A stretch of 24,067 bases of DNA from an uncultured Olsenella sp. (GTDB lineage Bacteria; Actinomycetota; Coriobacteriia; Coriobacteriales; Atopobiaceae): the NCBI GenBank assembly GCA_900548775.1, contig URLM01000029.1:1-24067 (forward strand). The letters are read 5' to 3'. Of the stretch, positions 16,301 through 24,067 are shown one piece after another. Under the pieces are notes generated by a model. The model made no database searches, was not told the DNA's origin, and saw only the letters and a program-made list of their open reading frames with translations. The position numbers and the translations under genes were made by a program. Position 1 is the stretch's first letter. Every line of letters starts with the position of its first letter.

Positions 16301-16852
16301 ATGGCAGAGATGCATCCGGACGTGGAGAGCGTCGTCCTGAGCGAGGAGGACATCCACCAGATCGTGGCGCGGCTTGGCCGCCAGGTCTCGGAGGACTATG
16401 CCGACAAGAACCCCCTCATCGTGGCCGTCCTGCGCGGGGCCTTCGTCTTCACGGCAGACCTCATGCGCGCCATCACCGTGCCCTGCTCGGTGGACTTCAT
16501 GGCCGTGAGCAGCTACGGAGACGGCGTCAAGAGCTCCGGCGTGGTGCGCATCGTGAAGGACCTCGACACCAAGGTCGAGGGGCGCCACATCATCGTGGCC
16601 GAGGACATCCTCGACTCCGGCCTCACCCTCTCCTACCTGGTGAAGCTCCTGCAGTCGAGAAAGCCTGCGTCCATCGAGATCGCGGCCTTCTCGGTGAAGG
16701 ACATCCCCAACCACACGCCTGCCGTCACGCCGCGCTACGTGGGCGCGCACGTGCCCGACGCCTTCGTGGTGGGCTACGGCCTCGACTACGCCGAGCGCTA
16801 CCGCAACCTGCCCTACGTGGGCATTCTCAAGCCCGAGGTCTACTCCAAGTAG
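16301..16852 (+). CDS. hpt: Hypoxanthine phosphoribosyltransferase
   Basis: A 183-residue purine-salvage enzyme that converts hypoxanthine or guanine plus PRPP to IMP or GMP. The PRPP-binding loop is AEDILDSGLTLSYL (E101-D102, D105-T109). The flexible-loop segment SSYGDG (70-75) and the early LRGAF (44-48) are as in the type I phosphoribosyltransferase fold. GGAGG lies 6 nt upstream of the ATG. In many Gram-positive bacteria hpt lies between tilS and ftsH, as here. The gene is 54 nt after tilS and 39 nt before ftsH. Confidence 0.96.
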   Translation: MAEMHPDVESVVLSEEDIHQIVARLGRQVSEDYADKNPLIVAVLRGAFVFTADLMRAITVPCSVDFMAVSSYGDGVKSSGVVRIVKDLDTKVEGRHIIVAEDILDSGLTLSYLVKLLQSRKPASIEIAAFSVKDIPNHTPAVTPRYVGAHVPDAFVVGYGLDYAERYRNLPYVGILKPEVYSK

Positions 16853-16891
16853 CGCCCCGGCCCCGGAAAGCTATCGCAAGGAGACGTTTTC

Positions 16892-18946
<2,055 letters not shown>

Positions 18947-19003
18947 GCGACGCCACCGCGCCTAACGACGCCCCCGAGCAAGACCCCACAGAGAGGAACA
19001 CGA

Positions 19004-20188
19004 ATGTCGATTAACGAGCAGAACTACGCCTATGGGGCGTCGAAGTCGTCCATCCGCGAGATTGCAGCGTACGGTGCCGCGCGCAAGGCGCAGATTGGCG
19101 CCGAGAACGTCTTTGACTTCAGCCTTGGCAACCCGTCGATCCCCTCGCCGGATGCCGTGCGCGAGTCCATCGAGCGCTCGCTCCAGCTGCCGCCCACGCA
19201 GCTCCACAGCTACACCCCGGCCTCTGGCCTGCCCCTCGTTCGCGAGAAGCTCGCCGCGTCGCTCTGCCGCCGCTATGGCGAGAACACCGCGACAGCCGGT
19301 GACCTCTACCTCACCTGCGGTGCGGCGGCGTCGCTCTCGATTAGCTTCCATGCGGTGGTTAACCCCGGTGACGAGGTCATCGTGATAGCCCCGTACTTCC
19401 CCGAGTACCGCGTGTGGATCGAGACCGCCGGCGCCACCTGCGTCGAGGTCATGGCAGACACCGAGACCTTCCAGATCGACACCGAGGCCGTGCGCACGGC
19501 CGTCACGCCGCGCACGAAGGCAGTGGTGATCAACTCGCCCAACAACCCCGTGGGCTCGGTCTACTCCGCGCAGAACCTCGCCGCGCTGGCGGAGGTGCTG
19601 CACGAGCGCGAGGGTGCCCTTGGCACGGCAATCTACCTGGTGGCCGACGAGCCCTACCGCGAGATCTCCTACGGCGCGGAGGTCCCCTGGGTCCCGGCGA
19701 TCTACGACCGCACGCTTGTGTGCTACTCGTACTCCAAGAGCCTGTCGCTTCCTGGCGAGCGCATTGGCTGGGTGCTCGTGCCGCCCACCAACCCCGACCA
19801 CGACCGCCTCGTTCCCGCCATCGCCGGCGCCGGCCGCTCGCTGGGCTTTGTCTGCGCACCCGCGCTCTTCCAGCGCGTTGTGGCCGACTGCTGCGACGTG
19901 CCCTCGGACGTGGAGGCCTACGCGCGCAACCGCGAGGCGCTCACCCGCGGCCTCTCCGAGCTGGGTTACCACTACATCGAGCCTCAGGGCGCCTTCTACC
20001 TGTGGGTCAAGGCCCTGGAGCCCGACGCCAACGCCTTCTTCGAGCGCGCAAAGGCGCTCGAGCTTCTGCCCGTGCCGTCCGACAGCTTTGGCTGCACCGG
20101 CTGGGTGCGCATTGGCTACTGCGTGAGCTACGAGACCATCGTGAACTCGATGCCCGCGTGGAAGAAGCTGGCCGAGAGCTACAAGTAA
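19004..20188 (+). CDS. PLP-dependent class I/II aminotransferase
   Basis: A 394-residue fold-type I enzyme. PLP is held by K245 in SYSKSLSLPGERIGW, D215 in ADEPY and N181 in NSPNNPVG. The phosphate-binding region near TCGAAASLS and a substrate-carboxylate arginine in the WVRIGYC region near the end are as in AspC-like enzymes. It most likely moves amino groups between an amino acid and a 2-oxo acid; aspartate or alanine type is plausible, but substrate cannot be read from sequence. The ATG at 19004 has GAGAGGA 7 nt upstream. It is 57 nt after ftsH with no clear terminator between, so co-transcription is possible. Confidence 0.93.
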   Translation: MSINEQNYAYGASKSSIREIAAYGAARKAQIGAENVFDFSLGNPSIPSPDAVRESIERSLQLPPTQLHSYTPASGLPLVREKLAASLCRRYGENTATAGDLYLTCGAAASLSISFHAVVNPGDEVIVIAPYFPEYRVWIETAGATCVEVMADTETFQIDTEAVRTAVTPRTKAVVINSPNNPVGSVYSAQNLAALAEVLHEREGALGTAIYLVADEPYREISYGAEVPWVPAIYDRTLVCYSYSKSLSLPGERIGWVLVPPTNPDHDRLVPAIAGAGRSLGFVCAPALFQRVVADCCDVPSDVEAYARNREALTRGLSELGYHYIEPQGAFYLWVKALEPDANAFFERAKALELLPVPSDSFGCTGWVRIGYCVSYETIVNSMPAWKKLAESYK

Positions 20189-20195
20189 CAGACTG

Positions 20196-20230
20196 CGGCG
20201 GACGCGCGTCAATGCGGTGCGCGCCCGCCG
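20196..20230 (+). terminator. Hairpin between aminotransferase and PHP genes
   Basis: Stem CGGCGG and CGCGC pair with GCGCG and CCGCCG (20196-20207 with 20219-20230), with one A-C mismatch and an 11-nt loop. There is no T-tract, so it could be an attenuating or mRNA-stabilising hairpin. Confidence 0.4.
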
Positions 20231-20258
20231 TGTGTGACCTGCCGGGAGGGGACAGAGC

Positions 20259-21293
20259 ATGACGTCTCGCACGTCTGGGAACACCTGCGGAGACTGCGTC
20301 TTCTTTGGGGAGCGCACGGGCATCGTTCGCACGCGCAACGTGTGCGAGCGGCCCGGCGAGAATCTCCGCGCGGTCGAGAAGGACGCGGCAGCCTGCGGGT
20401 TCTACCAGGCATCGCCCCGGGCGTCGTTTGGGCTTGGGGCCACACCCGCTGCAGCGCCCGCGGGGCGCCCCGCGCGTCCCGCCTCTGGCCGGCAGATCCT
20501 CTGCGACACGCACTGCCACACACTCTTCTCGCGCCACGCGTACTCGACGCTCGAGGAGAACGTGCGCGCCGCGGCCTCCCAGGGTATGGAGCTTCTCGGC
20601 GTCACCGACCACTACTCGAGCATGCTCTACGCCCGGCAGACCGTCCAGGACTGGCAGTACTTCCTCAACCTGTGGGCGTGGCCGCGCAGGTGGCACGGCG
20701 TGCGCCTGCTCCGCGGCTGTGAGGCGGACATCGTCGACTTCGAGGGCAACATCTTCGGGCACGATATCTTCTTCGACGAGGCGATAAACGGCAGCAAATA
20801 CCGCCGCCCCCACAACCTCAAGAAGATGGCGTTCGCACAGTGCGACTACGTGATTGCGAGCGTTCACAACAAGGACTTCACCGAGGGTGCCTCGCGCGAG
20901 CAGATCACGCGGATGTACCTGCATGTCTTGGAAGACCCCAAGGTCCTCATCCTGGGGCACGTTGGCCGCACGGGGCTCGACTTTGACTTGGACACGGTGC
21001 TTGGCGCCGTAAAGGAGCATGGCAAGCTCATCGAGGTCAACGAGTCGAGCCTCATCGCACAGAAGCGCGAGGGCTCATACGACCGCTGCCGTCAGATCGT
21101 CGAGCGCTGCGCCGAGCTTGGCGTGAGCATCTCGTTTGGCTCCGACGCCCACGTGGCGTCGCTCGTGGGCCACCACGAGGCCGTGGACGCTCTGCTCGAC
21201 GAGGTCCACTTCCCGCAGGAGCTTGTCGCCTGCAGGGACGCTGCCACCTTCGCCGACGTCGTCGAGTCCGCGATAGGCCCCATGGCGGAGTAG
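20259..21293 (+). CDS. PHP-domain phosphoesterase with N-terminal Cys cluster
   Basis: A 344-residue protein. The C-terminal PHP metallo-phosphoesterase domain (about 80-340) has DTHCHT (H85, H87), TDHY (D117, H118), CEADI (E155), ASVHN (H203), LGHVGRTG (H234) and SFGSDAHV (D296, H298), a full metal-ligand set as in YcdX-like enzymes. The N-terminal 50 residues hold C10-x2-C13, C29 and C46, a probable small zinc site, joined by an Ala/Pro-rich linker (51-78). The substrate is unknown; the family cleaves phosphate esters such as histidinol phosphate. The ATG at 20259 has GGGAGGGG 7 nt upstream. The N-terminal cluster is not part of standard PHP proteins. Confidence 0.88.
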   Translation: MTSRTSGNTCGDCVFFGERTGIVRTRNVCERPGENLRAVEKDAAACGFYQASPRASFGLGATPAAAPAGRPARPASGRQILCDTHCHTLFSRHAYSTLEENVRAAASQGMELLGVTDHYSSMLYARQTVQDWQYFLNLWAWPRRWHGVRLLRGCEADIVDFEGNIFGHDIFFDEAINGSKYRRPHNLKKMAFAQCDYVIASVHNKDFTEGASREQITRMYLHVLEDPKVLILGHVGRTGLDFDLDTVLGAVKEHGKLIEVNESSLIAQKREGSYDRCRQIVERCAELGVSISFGSDAHVASLVGHHEAVDALLDEVHFPQELVACRDAATFADVVESAIGPMAE

Positions 21294-21345
21294 CCCAGAT
21301 CTTCTCGGCAATCCCTTCGGCGGTGCATGCGCTCTCTAAACGGGG

Positions 21346-21364
21346 TAAAGTTAGCCTGAACAGA
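21346..21364. promoter_or_regulatory. IdeR/DtxR-like iron box upstream of feoAB
   Basis: TAAAGTTAGCCTGAACAGA matches 13 of 19 positions of the actinobacterial iron-box consensus TTAGGTTAGSCTAACCTAA, with the GTTAGCCT core intact. Its first six bases (TAAAGT) could be a -10 hexamer, so a bound repressor would block the promoter. It is 55 nt upstream of the feoAB start, as expected for iron repression. Confidence 0.55.
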
Positions 21365-21419
21365 CTGATTGCCCCAATCGGCCGTAGTGCACACGCACAC
21401 GGCAGTCGCAAGGAGAGAC

Positions 21420-23777
21420 ATGACACTCGACGCGCTCGAGATCGGCAAGGACGCCATCGTCAGTTCGGTGGACTGCGAAGAGAAGTCACTGCGCCAGCAC
21501 ATCTTTGATATGGGCCTCACGCCGGGCACCGAGGTCACCATGGTCAAGTACGCGCCCATGGGCGACCCGCTTGAGATTCGCCTGCGCGGCTACGAGCTCA
21601 CCATCCGCGCGGCTGACGCGGCACAGATCTCACTCGAGAACGTCCATGACGCGCACGAGAAGGTCCGCCTGCAGGTGGCCTCGGGCGTCACGAGCCACCC
21701 GTCCATCGGCGAGAGCAGGCTTCGTCCCCGCGCCGCGGGGAAGGTGGTTCCGGCGGGCAAGCCCCTCACGTTTGCTCTAGCGGGCAACCAGAACTGCGGA
21801 AAGACCACGCTCTTCAATCAGCTTACTGGCTCCAACCAGCACGTGGGCAACTTCCCTGGCGTTACCGTCGACCGCAAGGACGGCCAGATGCGCAGCCACC
21901 CCGAGGCCACCGTCACGGACCTTCCGGGCATCTACTCGCTCTCGCCCTACACGGGCGAGGAGGTCGTGAGCCGCCAGTTCATCATCGACTCGAAGCCCGA
22001 CGCAATCATCAACATCGTTGACGCCACCAACATCGAGCGCAATCTCTACCTCACCACGCAGCTCATGGAGCTCGACGTTCCCATGGTCGTGGCCCTCAAC
22101 ATGATGGACGAGGTCACGGAGAACGGCGGATCCGTGGACGTGAACGGCCTGGAGTCCTTCCTGGGCGTGCCGGTGGTCCCCATCTCCGCTGCCAAGGACG
22201 AGGGCGTGGACGAGCTGGTCGAGCATGCCATCCACGTTGCCCGCTATCGCGAGCGTCCGGGTCGCATTGACTTCTGCCGCCCGGACGGTCCCGACGGTGG
22301 CGCCGTCCACCGCTGCATCCACGCCATCGGCGAGCTCGTCTCCGACCACGCGGAGCGCGCCGGCCTGCCCGACCGCTACGCCGCGACCAAGCTCATCGAG
22401 GGCGACGAGCTGGTCATCAAGGCGCTTGGCCTCGAGAAGAACGAACTCGACGCCGTAGAGCACATCATCTCCCAGATGGAGGAGGAGTCCGGTTCAGACC
22501 GCCTTGCGGCTCTCGCCGACATGCGCTTCTCGTTCATCGAGGCCATCTGCGCCCGCTGCGTCAAGAAGCCGCAGGAGAGCCGCGAGCACGAGCGCTCCGC
22601 CCGCATCGACCGCGTGCTCACCGGGCGCTTCACGGCTATCCCGTGCTTCATCGGCATCATGGTCGTGGTGTTCTGGCTCACGTTCGACCTTGTTGGCGGC
22701 AACCTCTCGGACCTCATGGCCACGGGTGTTGACGCGGCTTCCGGTGCCATCGACGCCGCGCTCACCGCCGCAGGCGTGAACCCCGTGATTCACTCGCTGG
22801 TCGTTGACGGCGTGATTACCGGCGTAGGCACGGTCATCTCGTTTCTTCCCATCATCGTGACGCTGTTCATCCTACTGTCGATCCTCGAGGATTCCGGCTA
22901 CATGGCGCGCGTGGCCTTTGTGATGGACAAGCTGCTGAGAAAGATTGGCCTTTCTGGCCGAAGCTTTGTCCCCATGCTGGTGGGCTTTGGCTGCTCGGTG
23001 CCGGCCATCATGGCAACGCGCACGCTGCCCTCGGAGCACGACCGCAAGATGACCATCATGCTCACGCCGTTTATGAGCTGCTCGGCCAAGCTGCCGGTCT
23101 ACACCCTGCTGTGCGCCGTGTTCTTCTCGAAGGGCGCACCGCTCGTGATGGTCTCGCTCTACGTGATCGGCATGGTCGTGGGCGTGCTGGTGGCGCTGGT
23201 CCTGAAGCACACGGCGTTCAAGGGCGAGCCGGTGCCCTTCGTGATGGAGCTCCCGAACTACCGCATGCCCAGCGCCGGAACCACGCTTCGCCTGGCTTGG
23301 GACAAGGCGAAGGACTTCCTCACCAGGGCGTTTACGATCATCTTCCTGGCAAGCGTTGCCATCTGGTTCCTGCAGACCTTTGACGTGCGGCTCAACATGG
23401 TGTCCGACCAGTCGCAGAGCCTGCTTGCCATCATGGGCTCGGCCATTTCGCCCATCTTTGCGCCGCTGGGCTTTGGTGATTGGCGTGCCTCCACGGCGCT
23501 GGTGACCGGCTTTGCCGCCAAGGAGTCCGTCGTGGCAACGCTCACCGTGCTCGTGGGCGATACCCCCGCCGCGCTGGCCACGCTCTTCACGCCATTCTCG
23601 GCCTTTGTGTTCCTGGTGTTCGTGCTGCTCTACACGCCGTGCGTGGCGGCCATCACTGCGGTGCGCAACGAGCTCAACGGCCGCTACGCGCTGTACGTGG
23701 TACTGCTCCAGTGTGGTGTGGCATGGGTGGTGGCGTTTGCCGTGCACGTCATCGGGGTGCTGCTTGGCCTAGCGTAA
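21420..23777 (+). CDS. feoB: Fused FeoA-FeoB ferrous iron transporter
   Basis: A 785-residue inner-membrane protein. The N-terminal FeoA SH3-like domain (about 1-80, with FDMGLTPG and LEIRLRGYELTIR) is joined by a basic linker to FeoB. The G-protein domain has G1 GNQNCGKT (122-129), G2 around NFPGVTVD, G3 DLPG (167-170) and G4 NMMD (227-230). The membrane part begins near residue 405 and includes two gating regions. FeoB takes up Fe(II); FeoA, normally separate, supports it. The ATG at 21420 has AAGGAGA just upstream, giving the usual short FeoA start; an ATG-less upstream extension was rejected. An iron box upstream supports the role. Confidence 0.95.
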   Translation: MTLDALEIGKDAIVSSVDCEEKSLRQHIFDMGLTPGTEVTMVKYAPMGDPLEIRLRGYELTIRAADAAQISLENVHDAHEKVRLQVASGVTSHPSIGESRLRPRAAGKVVPAGKPLTFALAGNQNCGKTTLFNQLTGSNQHVGNFPGVTVDRKDGQMRSHPEATVTDLPGIYSLSPYTGEEVVSRQFIIDSKPDAIINIVDATNIERNLYLTTQLMELDVPMVVALNMMDEVTENGGSVDVNGLESFLGVPVVPISAAKDEGVDELVEHAIHVARYRERPGRIDFCRPDGPDGGAVHRCIHAIGELVSDHAERAGLPDRYAATKLIEGDELVIKALGLEKNELDAVEHIISQMEEESGSDRLAALADMRFSFIEAICARCVKKPQESREHERSARIDRVLTGRFTAIPCFIGIMVVVFWLTFDLVGGNLSDLMATGVDAASGAIDAALTAAGVNPVIHSLVVDGVITGVGTVISFLPIIVTLFILLSILEDSGYMARVAFVMDKLLRKIGLSGRSFVPMLVGFGCSVPAIMATRTLPSEHDRKMTIMLTPFMSCSAKLPVYTLLCAVFFSKGAPLVMVSLYVIGMVVGVLVALVLKHTAFKGEPVPFVMELPNYRMPSAGTTLRLAWDKAKDFLTRAFTIIFLASVAIWFLQTFDVRLNMVSDQSQSLLAIMGSAISPIFAPLGFGDWRASTALVTGFAAKESVVATLTVLVGDTPAALATLFTPFSAFVFLVFVLLYTPCVAAITAVRNELNGRYALYVVLLQCGVAWVVAFAVHVIGVLLGLA

Positions 23778-23835
23778 GGCCGGGGCCGCTCCCCACGAGC
23801 GCCCCGTGGTCGCCCCCAGCGGGCGCCCCCGCCGC

Positions 23836-23857
23836 CCCCAGCGGGCGCCCGCTGGGG
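23836..23857. terminator. 22-bp perfect palindrome after feoAB
   Basis: CCCCAGCGGGC followed by its exact reverse complement, 58 nt beyond the feoAB stop. The 18-nt sequence at 23811-23828 is repeated at 23833-23850, so the left half is duplicated. It is followed by CAAACGAG, not a T-tract. Either a weak two-way terminator or simple GC-rich repeat expansion. Confidence 0.45.
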
Positions 23858-23874
23858 CAAACGAGAAGAAAACC

Positions 23875-23926
23875 GACACATAACAGTGTCAGTAATGAGA
23901 AAAACGTCGAATTTGTTCTCAGATAC
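23875..23926. repeat. Intergenic motif related to the 5587-5612 repeat
   Basis: Two small hairpins, GACAC-N6-GTGTC (23875-23890) and TGAGAA-N14-TTCTCA (23896-23921). They overlap AAACGTCG-N5-GTT-N2-CAGATAC (23902-23926), nearly the same order as AAACGTCG-N5-GTT-N3-CAGATAC at 5587-5612. The stretch is strikingly AT-rich between GC-rich flanks and lies between convergent genes, as the first copy does. Confidence 0.6.
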
Positions 23927-24014
23927 TCCGGCAGAGAGGCTCACTGCCGAATCCGTGCCGCGGAAGCCCCCGGCTGGCGCCCCTTCGCCGATCGGGCGGC
24001 CGCCGGAGGCCACC

Positions 24015-24067
24015 CTACAGCTCCAGCTCGAGCTCGATGGGGCAGTGGTCCGAGCCGTACACGTTGT
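24015..24067 (-). CDS. Exonuclease III-type gene, 3' end only
   Basis: The last 17 codons of a minus-strand gene cut by the window edge. The peptide NVYGSDHCPIELELEL carries the C-terminal GSDHCP motif of exonuclease III/AP endonucleases (endonuclease/exonuclease/phosphatase fold), including the catalytic histidine. This family nicks DNA at abasic sites in base-excision repair. Only the end is visible, so exact subtype (xth or exoA) is open. It converges on feoAB. Confidence 0.75.
   Translation of the reverse strand, partial: NVYGSDHCPIELELEL

Overview
The window is high-G+C bacterial chromosome with gene content typical of Coriobacteriia (Actinomycetota). A member of Atopobiaceae or a relative, such as Olsenella, is my best guess. 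The basis is base composition, Shine-Dalgarno-led ATG/GTG starts, a kinase-less PASTA protein, a fused FeoA-FeoB, the tilS-hpt-ftsH cluster and an orphan gene of a type I associate with this class. The lineage is an inference, not a search result. I see no tRNA or rRNA gene, CRISPR array, transposase or prophage.

Left part (1-5468): the 3' end of clpB with two tandem hairpins; a membrane protein with three extracellular PASTA domains and no kinase domain; a 70-residue acidic protein coupled to it; a convergent gene for a protein with a single C-terminal membrane anchor; and a small heat-shock protein (Hsp20). A 31-bp perfect inverted repeat flanked by G/C-rich tracts separates hsp20 from the next operon, which converges on it.

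Middle (5682-11928, all minus strand): a walJ/yycJ-type metallo-hydrolase, an OmpR-type response regulator, a histidine kinase with almost no extracellular sensor, and a MacB/FtsX-type ABC exporter (ATPase plus a 946-residue permease). The last four genes look like a sense-and-export unit for a cell-envelope stress or antimicrobial peptide.

Accessory island (11929-14710): gene-poor and partly lower in G+C. It holds one orphan gene (396 residues, with AbiEi-like and DUF559/Vsr-like segments, a weak assignment) and three elements of 97-99 bp, each bounded by inverted copies of a 13-bp sequence, AAAAGTGAACACG. Two of them bracket the orphan gene. I regard this as the most unusual part of the window.

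Right part (14711-24067): tilS, hpt and ftsH (tRNA-Ile lysidine synthase, hypoxanthine phosphoribosyltransferase, membrane AAA protease), a class I/II aminotransferase, a PHP-family phosphoesterase with an N-terminal cysteine cluster, and a fused FeoA-FeoB ferrous iron transporter behind an IdeR/DtxR-like box. The window ends inside the 3' end of an exonuclease III-type gene on the minus strand. An intergenic motif near 23902 resembles part of the inverted repeat near 5587.
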